Shown here: positions 37,101-45,567 of the stretch, piece by piece
How positions within the stretch are numbered: position 1 is the stretch's first letter
How the letters are laid out: every line of letters starts with the position of its first letter
NCBI RefSeq assembly: GCF_034355335.1
Contig: NZ_CP136422.1
Coordinates: 3,878,501 to 3,942,500 of the forward strand
DNA length: 64,000 bases
Direction: 5' to 3'
DNA from: Blautia coccoides
GTDB lineage: Bacteria; Bacillota; Clostridia; Lachnospirales; Lachnospiraceae
Made by a program: the position numbers and the translations under genes
The notes under the pieces: model-generated
What the model was told of the DNA's origin: nothing
The model's database searches: none
Seen by the model: the letters and a program-made list of their open reading frames with translations, nothing else

Positions 37101-38102
37101 TCCGTCTGCCTTATCCTCATTCAGAATGTAGACCTGGTCAAATTTGCTGTCCTCCACATTCAGGACCGTGCCTAATGCCTTGAGCCGTTCTCCCAGGATT
37201 CCGGAGGCTACCAGAGGCCTCCACCGGTTCTTCTCTGTACTCTTCACCAGCATATAGCCGCTTTGTTCATTTTTATTCAGCTCGCTGGACGGAAGCATAT
37301 CCTGAATATGACTGCCGGACACCTCCACGCCCATGACACCATACACCACACCGTCTTTCATCAAAGGCACAGAATAGGTGATAGCCGGGTACTCACCGCC
37401 GCTCTTTCCCTCGTTCAATGAAAACGGATCGCTCCAGTATCCAAGATTTGCATAACTGGCCTTCGGATTTTCCTTGGCCGCTTCATAGGGTTTATAAAAG
37501 AAGTCATCCCTGGGATTCTGCCCCGAAGGTTGAAAAGTAAAATCTGTAGTCCAGTAGCTGTCCAGGGCAACCCCTGTCTGATGGACGATATCCCTGCCTC
37601 CGCGCTCTATGAGCACATCAGAGTAATCCGGCGAATTTGCAGACGGATCCGTGTCCCTGAAATAATATCCCTTGCAGGTCATGCTGCTATTTTCATTTTC
37701 TCCGGCCTTATTGGCTAAGACTAGAAAGGTTCCCGTCACTTCATTTTTTCTGAGCTGGTAGAGGCTGGACATGGCAGTATTCTGCAGAAGCTGTTTCTGA
37801 AGCTCACTGTTATCCATAAAGTCTTCCACTGAAATCCTGTTGGATGTCAGCAGGCTGTCCAGCTCCCTGCTAATTTTATCTTCATTTTCACTGACTTCCA
37901 TCCAGTGCTGGACCATATTATTTTCCAACGTGATTTTCCTGTTCTCCACTGTCTGTTCCATCATTCCCACAGCATAGGAGTCCAGCAGCCGCATGGTACC
38001 GCCGATCAGGACTGTTCCGTATGAAAGAATGCTTTGTATCACAAGTACCGCGATCAGAGGGATACAAAACAAAGCCAATATAGTCCACTTTCTTTTCCTC
38101 AT
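34167..38102 (-). CDS. Hybrid sensor histidine kinase with Cache, PAS, GGDEF and receiver domains
   Basis: The 1,311-residue membrane protein has a helix at 7-27, a large extracellular Cache-like sensor to about 375, a second helix near 385-408, HAMP, a PAS-like domain (about 470-590), a GGDEF domain (about 590-745; signature RQGGDEI at 662-668), a GAF-like region, HisKA with SEFLSRMSHEIRTPMNA (His945), HATPase_c (NALKF, DTGIGI, GGTGLGL) and a C-terminal receiver with AILMDIRMP (Asp1237). GGDEF domains make c-di-GMP; here the last signature residue is Ile instead of Phe, so activity is uncertain. It follows a binding-lipoprotein gene by 13 bases, suggesting that the lipoprotein presents a ligand to the Cache domain. 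Confidence 0.93.
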   Translation of the reverse strand: MRKRKWTILALFCIPLIAVLVIQSILSYGTVLIGGTMRLLDSYAVGMMEQTVENRKITLENNMVQHWMEVSENEDKISRELDSLLTSNRISVEDFMDNSELQKQLLQNTAMSSLYQLRKNEVTGTFLVLANKAGENENSSMTCKGYYFRDTDPSANSPDYSDVLIERGGRDIVHQTGVALDSYWTTDFTFQPSGQNPRDDFFYKPYEAAKENPKASYANLGYWSDPFSLNEGKSGGEYPAITYSVPLMKDGVVYGVMGVEVSGSHIQDMLPSSELNKNEQSGYMLVKSTEKNRWRPLVASGILGERLKALGTVLNVEDSKFDQVYILNEDKADGELYASAKKLHLYNTNTPFEEEEWFLVGIQKNEAIFGIGRQILWKVLAAILVALVFGIICTYLVANHVTDPIRRLAECIRSSAGKSLEQFKASGVSEVDELYDVVRNLTSRQEQAERGLTEEKERYRIALQSSDDIFFTYDLGREEIELFNYPDRGGQAVRYKITEDMELLKEHIFGEDYHKLKKAFAVRGDEIYAEFRGKKESTEEYRWRLLKGEVIQDENGRKSKIIGSVRDIHEQKMQELREIESAKRDPITKLRTQREGRRYLTEVLARGGSGSMVLLDLDEFRILNETYGLIFGDVILEEIGSLLLAKKEQVEQTEKKEIILVRQGGDEILIWLSEFTREQTEVFLDEVRRAIAQLYQEADFSIHVSAGACMRNNSNLGYVQLLRRVRCALTFAKQKKDGRVYFYREIPSQTKENMLTEINDIASITSGPQLNMVSLTLNFFDKGGDMDSILAVLFVKMGHYYGATDILMTSVDRDFHTAYISHQWHKNAADHQEKDMKRFTAEEFKALTEQYGTEVSIVNGQTMTKEQRKFLMIPETKQGFSVPMTDGGKYIGSITLMAEAGAVLWDKKEQSNIQESAKIIENNLNKVHYDQASRAKSEFLSRMSHEIRTPMNAIIGMTEIAMQDENVPRKVQTYLEKISTSSDYLLSLINDILDMSKIESGKMKLEMLDFDLEQWVRNIDDLIAPQAAQKGILYTTETHFEQKWVVGDAMHLKQVLINLLGNALKFTGKDGHILFAVKQRRTAPDKTEISFSVEDTGIGIDAEDQKRIFHSFEQAGESTARRFGGTGLGLAISSQLVQMMDGEISLESQPGKGSKFSFAVVLSDGTKQEEEEAAPKDMDILRDRRVLVVEDNELNAEIAGSILNLHGIRSERADNGLLGVKAFSEKEPGYYDAILMDIRMPVMDGLEATKEIRKLPREDARTIPIIAMTANAFDEDMKKSIESGMNGHLAKPIDFKELLNMLIKVIGSRKQ

Positions 38103-38115
38103 TTTCTATTCCGCC

Positions 38116-39657
38116 TCATTCTGCTTTATTCGCCGTATTCTGCAAAGCTGCCACAAAGGCATCATACCAGTTCGTAAAAGATTCCTCAGACACATAATCG
38201 GCACATGCCTCTTCAAGAGTCTGCCCCTGGGCGATCAGCTCCTGTACAGCCTTTCTGTCCTCAGCGGCCTTGTCAGCCAGATTATACTCCAGGATCTTCC
38301 GCGCCTCTGTTCCTCTCTCAAACGCCTTTGTCGTATAAGGTACAGCCTTCTCAAGGGTGCCAAACAGGCTGTCTAAGACATCGTAGGTCTTATCCGGGAT
38401 CTCCAGTCCCTGTTCCTCCACTACCTTGTCAACCGCAGCCAGGCTGTTTGCCTCTTTCTTCACCGGAAGATATCCCGATGCGCAGCTGAAACGGATATTA
38501 TTCTCTGATTCTGTGAACCATTTCAGGAACAGTACTGAGGCATATTCCTCCTCTTTAGTTCCCTCTGTAACCACCATTCCTGCTCCCTGCTGTACAATAT
38601 AGTCCTCTCCCTCCGCAAAAGAAGGCGCAGGCAGGACCACATAGTCAATGGGGTAAACTTCGTCCTCCTGTTCCACCTCATCCGGGAAATACATGGATGC
38701 TGTAGAGGAACCTGTAAATGCCAGGATTTCTCCTATCTTCACATCATCTGAGCGGAATTTTCCGTACGCCGTAAAGTATCCCTTTACAAGCGGTACATAA
38801 AAATTATCCCAGATTTTCTTCATGATATCCTTATCTGCCACGACGGACATCCTGCCGTTTTCCACCTGGAAGATTTCCTTTCCCAACTGCTTGGAGCCGA
38901 TAACAAAGAGATTGGCAACTGAGTCCCTGCCATAAAAAGCTTTTCCGTCCTCCGGCACATCCGGAGTCAGGGAATCTGTCCACTCGTAATATTTCTGTGC
39001 CGTTTCCGTCACCCCTTCCAGGGTGGCCAGATCATCCAGCTCGGCACCTGTTGCCTCCGCAAATTTATCCCAGTCTGTCTTATTCATCATAAAGATCTCA
39101 CTGGATTTAGCCGTTGGGAAAATACGCAGCGTATTGCCCTCACCGATCCTGCCTTCCTCAATATAGGAATCCACATATTCATCCAGCTCCTCTTTGGTCA
39201 TATAAGCAGAAATATCCGCCAGCTTTCCCCTGCTGTCCACAGTATAGGCGGCATCTGCATAGGCAGAAAAGACATTGGGCATCTCCTGGGCACCAACCTC
39301 CTCATTCAGGGATGCCATCACCGCATCTTCCAGATCATTTACGTTTCCCTGGCTGTAGCCTTTTACAAAGATGCCTTTTTCTTTTCCCACCGACTCATTG
39401 AACTCATTGACAAGCTCATCAAAAGCCACCTGCTGGGCACCGTTGTAATAATGCCATATTGTAATGGAGATTGGTTTGTCCGGATTCAGCTTGACCGCGT
39501 CCTGGGTACTGCCTTTTTCACCTTCTCCTTTTTCCTCCTGCTGATCCTGATTCTTTTCCTGTGTTCCGGCGTTCTCATTACCGCATCCTGCCATGAGGCC
39601 TGCGGTCAGTGAAGCTGCCAGCAGCAGACAGCAAATATATTTCATTCTCTTTTTCAT
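38116..39657 (-). CDS. Extracellular solute-binding lipoprotein next to the hybrid kinase
   Basis: The 513-residue protein has a lipoprotein signal (MKKRMKYICCLLLAASLTAG, lipobox LMAGCGN), a Gln/Glu-rich linker and a family 1 binding fold beginning ITIWHYYNGAQQVAFDELVNEFNE. No transporter genes are linked. The only downstream gene is the Cache-GGDEF-kinase, 13 bases away. Binding proteins paired with a sensor rather than a permease often hand their ligand to that sensor. The ligand may be a carbohydrate judging by the family. Start supported by GAGGGAG upstream. Confidence 0.92.
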   Translation of the reverse strand: MKKRMKYICCLLLAASLTAGLMAGCGNENAGTQEKNQDQQEEKGEGEKGSTQDAVKLNPDKPISITIWHYYNGAQQVAFDELVNEFNESVGKEKGIFVKGYSQGNVNDLEDAVMASLNEEVGAQEMPNVFSAYADAAYTVDSRGKLADISAYMTKEELDEYVDSYIEEGRIGEGNTLRIFPTAKSSEIFMMNKTDWDKFAEATGAELDDLATLEGVTETAQKYYEWTDSLTPDVPEDGKAFYGRDSVANLFVIGSKQLGKEIFQVENGRMSVVADKDIMKKIWDNFYVPLVKGYFTAYGKFRSDDVKIGEILAFTGSSTASMYFPDEVEQEDEVYPIDYVVLPAPSFAEGEDYIVQQGAGMVVTEGTKEEEYASVLFLKWFTESENNIRFSCASGYLPVKKEANSLAAVDKVVEEQGLEIPDKTYDVLDSLFGTLEKAVPYTTKAFERGTEARKILEYNLADKAAEDRKAVQELIAQGQTLEEACADYVSEESFTNWYDAFVAALQNTANKAE

Positions 39658-39845
39658 ATGTATTTCTCCCTCAGATATTGTAATATGATTGGTAACTGAT
39701 CAGTCCTCTCACAGTTACTATTATTCCTTTTATCATATCATTCACACCCGGGAATGTAAATCTTTTTCCTGCTTTCTTGCGTCTTTCCAAACTTTCGTAT
39801 AAAATAAACAGAGTATTTCACAAAACTATATTTGGAGGAATAGAT

Positions 39846-41012
39846 ATGATCCAATTACTGTCACGTCTTTTTATCAAAGATCATAAAAATACCGCATTAC
39901 CCGGAGTGCGCCAGGCATACGGCATTCTAAGCGGTGCGGTGGGGATTTTTCTCAATATTATATTGTTCGCCGGCAAGCTTGCCGCAGGAATGCTGAGCGG
40001 TTCCATTGCCATCACGGCTGACGCCTTCAACAACCTCTCAGATGCCGGTTCCTCTGTCATCACCCTCATCGGTTTTAAAATGTCAGGCCAGAAGCCGGAC
40101 CCGGAACACCCCTTTGGTCACGGAAGGATTGAATATATATCCGGTCTTTTCGTGTCCGTGGCTGTACTGATCATGGCCTTTGAGCTTGTGAAATCATCCA
40201 TTGGAAAGCTGCGCAGCCCCGAACCGGTGAACAGCAGTCCTCTGGTCATTGCCATCCTCTGTGTCTCTATTCTGGTCAAAATGTATATGGCATACTATAA
40301 CAAATCCCTGAGCCGGAAGCTGGACAGCGCCGCCATGTCCGCCACCGCTGCCGATTCCCTCAGTGATACCGTATCCACAGCCGTTGTACTGGCTGCCACT
40401 TTGGTTGGGCGTTTGACAGGGGTCCTCATTGACGGATGGTGTGGTATTCTGGTTGGACTTTTTATCTTTTATACCGGTATTCAGGCTTTGAGGGAAACTA
40501 TGAATCCCCTTCTCGGACAGCCGCCCAAGGAGGAGTTTGTAAAGAACATCGAATCACTCGTCACCGCCCATCCCATGGTCAAAGGCATTCACGACCTGAT
40601 CGTCCACGACTATGGTCCCGGCAGACTGATGATCTCCCTGCACGCAGAGGTGCCTGCAAACGGCAATATCCTGCAGATCCATGATGAAATAGATAATATC
40701 GAGAAAGAACTTCAGGAAAAACTAAACTGTTCCGCCACCATACATATGGACCCGGTCGTCACAGACAATGTCCATATCAATCATCTGAAAGCTGAGGTGA
40801 GCCGTATCATCGGCCAAATCTCACCCCGGCTTACTATGCATGATTTCCGTGTGGTGGAAGGCCCCACACATTCCAATCTCATCTTCGATCTGGTCATTCC
40901 CCACGATTTCTCCATGACAGAGGTGGACGTGGTAAACCGGGTCAAGGAACAGATCCGGGGACTACAGGGCAGTTACTATGCAGTTATCCAGGTAGATCAC
41001 AGTTACAGTTAA
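39846..41012 (+). CDS. Cation diffusion facilitator (zinc/iron/manganese exporter)
   Basis: The 388-residue membrane protein exports divalent metal ions in exchange for protons. Six helices include the metal site ITADAFNNLSDAGSS and HPFGHGRIEYISGL; the second site AADSLSDTVST follows, and the cytosolic C-terminal domain (IHDLIVHDYGPGRLMISLHAEV) senses metal. I chose ATG 39846 since GGAGG is seven bases upstream. An additional C-terminal stretch of about 80 residues extends beyond the usual 300. A perfect hairpin terminator overlaps the stop. Confidence 0.94.
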   Translation: MIQLLSRLFIKDHKNTALPGVRQAYGILSGAVGIFLNIILFAGKLAAGMLSGSIAITADAFNNLSDAGSSVITLIGFKMSGQKPDPEHPFGHGRIEYISGLFVSVAVLIMAFELVKSSIGKLRSPEPVNSSPLVIAILCVSILVKMYMAYYNKSLSRKLDSAAMSATAADSLSDTVSTAVVLAATLVGRLTGVLIDGWCGILVGLFIFYTGIQALRETMNPLLGQPPKEEFVKNIESLVTAHPMVKGIHDLIVHDYGPGRLMISLHAEVPANGNILQIHDEIDNIEKELQEKLNCSATIHMDPVVTDNVHINHLKAEVSRIIGQISPRLTMHDFRVVEGPTHSNLIFDLVIPHDFSMTEVDVVNRVKEQIRGLQGSYYAVIQVDHSYS

Positions 41013-41050
41013 AAAGGAGGAAAGCTGTGCGGACAGCTTTCCTCCTTTTT
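41011..41050. terminator. Bidirectional terminator, perfect 18-bp stem
   Basis: AAAAAGGAGGAAAGCTGT and its exact complement enclose a four-base loop GCGG, with T-runs on both strands. It overlaps the end of the CDF gene and serves the convergent YhhN gene too. Confidence 0.9.
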
Positions 41051-41054
41051 AACC

Positions 41055-41717
41055 TCATCCCGGCAGATATCTGCACACAGCCAGCAGGTAAACTGCCCCG
41101 TAGTACAGGACCAGAAGTATTTTATCTAATCTCCTGCTGTTTTTTTCACCCAATAGGTTCACCGCCAGTATCGTATCCGACGCCACAAACGCCGCCCCAC
41201 CAAGAGCCGCTGCTGCGCCGGCCAGTCCCGGATTTTCAAAAAACACAGTCCCTGCCATGGAGAACATAGCGCAGAGAAATGCCACATACAGCGCACCTAA
41301 GGCTGCCAGCTTACCGAGCTCTCTGATATAGGACCTGAGTATGGCAAAGAGCACTGCATATACACAGACAAATAAGAGCAGCGTAAACCGATCCGGTGAT
41401 GCCAGACACAGCATTCCCCCGATAAAGCACAGATGAGCCGCAGCAAACACAGCAGCCCCTGCCACAAAACACACCTCCAAAAATCCATCGGCAGCCATAC
41501 AACAGACAGTTCTCGCTGCTATGAGCCAGGAAACTCTGTTCTGTTCCCGAACCGCAAGACAAAGAGCCGGTATCACCGCCATCAGCGTTGCGGAGACTTT
41601 GTAACCGATTTCCTTTCTGCCTGTTTCATGCTTTTTTCTCACATACGCAGTTCCCAGAAAAACCATAAGAGCTGCCGTCGCCGGCAGCAGAAGCATATCC
41701 CATCCTCTCAAGCACAC
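41055..41717 (-). CDS. YhhN family membrane protein (lysoplasmalogenase-like)
   Basis: The product is about 220 residues, almost wholly hydrophobic with eight likely helices, and matches the YhhN/TMEM86 family. Animal members hydrolyse lysoplasmalogen, and anaerobic clostridia contain plasmalogens, so a lipid hydrolase role is plausible. Conserved acidic residues are seen in AADGFLEVCF and FVASDTILAVN. The start is GTG 41717 or ATG 41696; both lack a perfectly spaced site. Confidence 0.82.
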   Translation of the reverse strand: MCLRGWDMLLLPATAALMVFLGTAYVRKKHETGRKEIGYKVSATLMAVIPALCLAVREQNRVSWLIAARTVCCMAADGFLEVCFVAGAAVFAAAHLCFIGGMLCLASPDRFTLLLFVCVYAVLFAILRSYIRELGKLAALGALYVAFLCAMFSMAGTVFFENPGLAGAAAALGGAAFVASDTILAVNLLGEKNSRRLDKILLVLYYGAVYLLAVCRYLPG

Positions 41718-41802
41718 ACCGCCTCCCCCAGTTCCTTTACGACTTCAGAATTTACATACTCATAGTATACTATATTCCTACATCCACGTCCACGATTCCC
41801 TC

Positions 41803-43140
41803 TCAGGGAAGGTAGTGATAGGCTGATTTTTTCTTAATGGTATAGAATACTGCCAGGGCAAATGCCATAAATTCTGCTGCCAGAGACGCGCTCCAGACAC
41901 CGTTTACACCAAATAAAACAGAGAAACCGATCAAAAAAGCGACCAGAAATACCAGGGTACGCATAAAAGACAGGATTGCGGAAACCTTACCGTCTCCAAA
42001 AGCAGTAAACATGGCCGAGCTGAAAATATTGTAGCCCTTGAACAGATATCCGAAAGCGTAAACCATAAGTCCGGCAGTGGCAAGCTCATATACCCGGCTT
42101 CCCCTCTCAGCAAAAACAGATGCCAGTGTCCCGGAAAAAAGCAGGGTTCCCACGGTCATCACCACACCTACCCCCATGCAGAACCCGACGCTGATCTTAT
42201 AGAGTTTCCGCAGTTTCTGTACATGACCGCCTCCGTAATTATAGCTGAACAACGGCGCCACTCCCATGGAATAACCAAGGCTTATGGCGATCAGCACAAA
42301 GTCCAGATACAGGAGAATGGAAATTGCTGCAACACCTTCATTCCCCACCAAACGCATCATAATAATATTAAATAAAAATGTGGTGATACTTCCCGACAGA
42401 TTGCTCACCATCTCTGAGGAACCATTTGTCATGGAATTGAGCAGTACCCTCCAATCCATCTTAGGCTTTACAAAATGAAGCTGTGCCTTTCGGTTAAAGG
42501 TAAAGTAAAAAATGCTGAAAAATGCGGGAATGCAGTAGCCGATACCTGTAGCCACTGCTGCACCGGCAATCCCCATATGGAATACACCGATGAATACATA
42601 ATCCAGTATCACATTGGCCAGCCCTCCTGCCACTGTGACGGTAAGGCCAATGTGGGGCTTTCCGTTCGCCACAAAGAGGCTTTGGAATTCCAACTGCAGA
42701 ATATTGGCCGGCTGGAAGATGAGCAGAGGAAAGGCATAGGCGTAACAGTATGCGTAAATATCCTCATTTGCTCCCAGCATATAAATGATCTTTTCCAGAA
42801 AGACAAAGGAGAGGATCGTGATCACAATGCCAAGCCCTACGGCAAATAAAGTGATAAAGGTCACATTTTCATTGGCTTCCTGCTGCTTTCCCTCACCCAG
42901 CTTTCTTGAAACAATGGCTGTGATGCCGGTTCCGAACATGGTACCCAAAGCAATGACAAAGCTGAGTAAGGGGTAAACAATGTTGACGGCGGAGAAGGCG
43001 TCCGTGCCCACAAGCCTTGACACAAACATACCGTCCACCACTGTATACAGGGACATGACAACCATCATGACCATGGAGGGAAGAGCGAATTTCAGGATAG
43101 AGGGAATTGTTATTTTTCTTTCAAGTCCCTGATCAATCAT
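41803..43140 (-). CDS. MATE family efflux transporter
   Basis: The twelve-helix exporter (445 residues) of the MATE family begins IPSILKFALPSMVMMVVMSLYTVVDGMFVSRLVGTDAFSAVNIVYP. I chose ATG 43140, which overlaps the end of the upstream MarR-type gene by eight bases, with GGAGG about ten bases upstream. The MarR-MATE pair suggests ligand-inducible efflux of a toxic compound, perhaps a drug or bile component. Confidence 0.93.
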   Translation of the reverse strand: MIDQGLERKITIPSILKFALPSMVMMVVMSLYTVVDGMFVSRLVGTDAFSAVNIVYPLLSFVIALGTMFGTGITAIVSRKLGEGKQQEANENVTFITLFAVGLGIVITILSFVFLEKIIYMLGANEDIYAYCYAYAFPLLIFQPANILQLEFQSLFVANGKPHIGLTVTVAGGLANVILDYVFIGVFHMGIAGAAVATGIGYCIPAFFSIFYFTFNRKAQLHFVKPKMDWRVLLNSMTNGSSEMVSNLSGSITTFLFNIIMMRLVGNEGVAAISILLYLDFVLIAISLGYSMGVAPLFSYNYGGGHVQKLRKLYKISVGFCMGVGVVMTVGTLLFSGTLASVFAERGSRVYELATAGLMVYAFGYLFKGYNIFSSAMFTAFGDGKVSAILSFMRTLVFLVAFLIGFSVLFGVNGVWSASLAAEFMAFALAVFYTIKKKSAYHYLP

Positions 43141-43570
43141 CCTGCATGTTCCTCCATTCATATCCGCATATGGTCTTCAGCACTTCCCCAAACGTATCAA
43201 GCTGCTCTTGCGAATATTTTTCTTTCAGTTCCCTCTCTATTTTGTAAAATACCTGGTCGTATATCCCTAAAACCTGCTCCATGTGAGGGCTTAACTCCAG
43301 ATAATAAACCCGCTTGTCTTTTTCGCTCTGTTTTTTTATTACCACACCCTGCTTTACCAGTTCATTGATCTTCAGGGTCACAGCGGACTTTGTGATCTTC
43401 AGGGCATCTGCGATCTTGCTGACTGTACACTCCTTCATCTGTTCCATTACGTTGATATATAGAATGCTGTTGTAAGAAAGTCCGTTATAATAATCGTTTC
43501 CATTCATCACCTGCAGCTCATAGAGTGACATGTGATAGTAGAAATCGTTAACACCTTTTACTATATCCAT
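43133..43570 (-). CDS. MarR-family transcriptional regulator
   Basis: The 145-residue protein has a winged helix-turn-helix in the middle (CTVSKIADALKITKSAVTLKINELVKQGVVIKKQSEKDKRVYYLEL) flanked by dimerisation helices. MarR proteins generally repress an adjacent exporter until they bind a ligand. It overlaps the MATE gene and is translated first. An AAGGAGG site precedes ATG. The upstream AT-rich sequence (43575-43625) probably holds the promoter and operator. Confidence 0.93.
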   Translation of the reverse strand: MDIVKGVNDFYYHMSLYELQVMNGNDYYNGLSYNSILYINVMEQMKECTVSKIADALKITKSAVTLKINELVKQGVVIKKQSEKDKRVYYLELSPHMEQVLGIYDQVFYKIERELKEKYSQEQLDTFGEVLKTICGYEWRNMQDD

Positions 43571-43675
43571 CTGCGTCCTCCTTGTATATTAGTTTTGCAA
43601 ATTTAATTAAATTTACTTAACCATATTAACAGGAGCAAATGGTTTTGTCAACTCAAATCTTAACCGCTTTCCCAC

Positions 43676-44887
43676 TCATCCCGAATAACGCAATGCATCT
43701 ATGGGACGCTTTTTTGCCGCCTTATTGGCCGGGTACAATCCAAAGAGCACGCCGATCACTCCTGAAAATGCCACTGCTGCCCATACTACCTCCGGAGCCA
43801 TGGAAAAGTTCATCGCGTCCTGACTCACTTTTCCGATCAGCCTCAATATTCCCCAGGATGTACCGATCCCTATGAGACAGCCCATAAGACTTACCAGCAG
43901 CGCTTCTATTAGAAACTGCATCATGATACTCCCGCGGCCTGCTCCGATGGCTTTGCGGATGCCGATCTCCCTGGTCCTCTCTGTCACGGACACCAGCATA
44001 ATATTCATAATGCCTACGCCTCCCACCAACAGGGAAATAGCAGCGATACCGCCCAGCATAAGCGACAGGGTATTGGTCACACTCTCCATGGTTTCCATCA
44101 GCTCAGACTGGCTGACAATGGAAAAGGCATCCTCATCACCGCCGAACCGTTCCAGCATCATCTGTTCCATGGAAAGCTCCGCAAAATCCATGGTGTCTTC
44201 ACTGGATGCAGAGGCATAAAACTGTGTCACATACAGAATATTGTCAGCGATCCGGGTCATGGTGGAGTAGGGAATATATCCCTCCAGCATGACGCTGCTG
44301 CTCTCCTCCTCAGAACCGGCCGACATCTGTGCAGCGGAAGCTGATTCCTCCTCATCCAGGATTCCGATCACGAGAAAGCTCCTTCCGTCCAGCGCTACTG
44401 TCTCGCCTACTGCATCCGCATAGCCGAAAAGCTCTTTGGCGGAATCTTTTGTGAGGATCACCACATAGGAATTGTTCTCCACATCTGTATTCTTGATGTT
44501 CCGCCCGTATGCTAGTTCCAGATTCTGAATATCCAGGTAACTGCCCGTGGTTCCTATCAGTGTCATGGTTCCGTCCACATATCCGCTTTTGGCTGTGACG
44601 CTGGTCCTGGAAAACGGAGCAGTCTCCTCAATATTTTCATTTTCCGTAAAATCAGAAAGTTCTAAAAGGCGCAGGGGATTCTCCTTGTCATCTGTTATGG
44701 TCACGGTCAGGTAGTTGGAGCCCATACCGGATATCTGATCCGTGACTGAAGAGGTGGCCCCATCCGCAATGGACACCAACACCACCAGGGCGATCACACC
44801 GATGATGATGCCAAGCATGGTGAGAAATGTCCGCATCTTATTGGAGCAGACCGCGTTCCAGGCCATTTTCAATGACTGTATCATCAT
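43676..44887 (-). CDS. MacB/FtsX-type ABC transporter permease
   Basis: The 403-residue protein has an N-terminal helix (MRTFLTMLGIIIGVIALVVLVSIADGA), a large extracellular MacB core domain (about 45-275) and three C-terminal helices of the FtsX fold with the motif MNIMLVSVTERTREIGIRKAIGA. It couples ATP hydrolysis to mechanical export with an adaptor rather than moving substrate through the membrane. The start overlaps the ATPase stop by four bases. It is the third gene of the adaptor-ATPase-permease operon. Confidence 0.95.
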   Translation of the reverse strand: MMIQSLKMAWNAVCSNKMRTFLTMLGIIIGVIALVVLVSIADGATSSVTDQISGMGSNYLTVTITDDKENPLRLLELSDFTENENIEETAPFSRTSVTAKSGYVDGTMTLIGTTGSYLDIQNLELAYGRNIKNTDVENNSYVVILTKDSAKELFGYADAVGETVALDGRSFLVIGILDEEESASAAQMSAGSEEESSSVMLEGYIPYSTMTRIADNILYVTQFYASASSEDTMDFAELSMEQMMLERFGGDEDAFSIVSQSELMETMESVTNTLSLMLGGIAAISLLVGGVGIMNIMLVSVTERTREIGIRKAIGAGRGSIMMQFLIEALLVSLMGCLIGIGTSWGILRLIGKVSQDAMNFSMAPEVVWAAVAFSGVIGVLFGLYPANKAAKKRPIDALRYSG

Positions 44888-45555
44888 ATCCTCACCTCGC
44901 TCACTTTGCCGTCTCTGATGCAGATTTTCCGCTCTGCCTCATCTGCCACCTGATCATCGTGTGTAATTAGGACAATGGTGTTCCCTGCCTGATGAAGTTC
45001 ATGGAACAGATCCATAATCTCCTCGCCTGTGCGGGAATCCAGATTGCCTGTGGGTTCATCTGCCAGAAACAGGGAAGGTTCTGTCACCAAGGCTCTGGCG
45101 ATCGCCACCCGCTGCTGCTGCCCGCCGGACAGTTCCGTAGGGCGGTGGTGCATTCTGTGTGTCAGTTCTACTCGCTCCAGGGCCTCTCTCACCTTTCTCT
45201 TCCTGTCCGCAGCCTTTACTTTCTGGTAGATCATGGGGAGTTCCACATTTTCTTCCGCGCTCAGCCGGGGAAGAAGGTTGAAATTCTGGAAAATGAACCC
45301 GATCTTTTTATTTCTTATCCTGGCAAGTTCCGTCTCCGAATACTGCTCTATGGCGGTGCCGTCCAGGATATATGCTCCCTCATCCGCGGTATCCAGGCAT
45401 CCGATAATATTCATAACCGTGGACTTTCCGGACCCTGACGGGCCTACAATGCTGACAAATTCTCCCTTCTCAATCTCCATGGTAGCATGGTCAAGAGCAC
45501 GGACCTCACTGGTTCCCATACGGTAAATCTTAGATACATCTTTTAATATAATCAT
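44884..45555 (-). CDS. MacB/LolD-type ABC transporter ATPase
   Basis: The 223-residue ATPase has Walker [10 protein letters not shown], the signature [16 protein letters not shown], Walker [10 protein letters not shown] and the H-loop. Its start [22 protein letters not shown] is typical of the LolD/MacB group. It drives the FtsX-type permease encoded four bases into its end, and follows the adaptor gene by 12 bases. Confidence 0.96.
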   Translation of the reverse strand: MIILKDVSKIYRMGTSEVRALDHATMEIEKGEFVSIVGPSGSGKSTVMNIIGCLDTADEGAYILDGTAIEQYSETELARIRNKKIGFIFQNFNLLPRLSAEENVELPMIYQKVKAADRKRKVREALERVELTHRMHHRPTELSGGQQQRVAIARALVTEPSLFLADEPTGNLDSRTGEEIMDLFHELHQAGNTIVLITHDDQVADEAERKICIRDGKVSEVRI

Positions 45556-45567
45556 TTCATCACCGCC

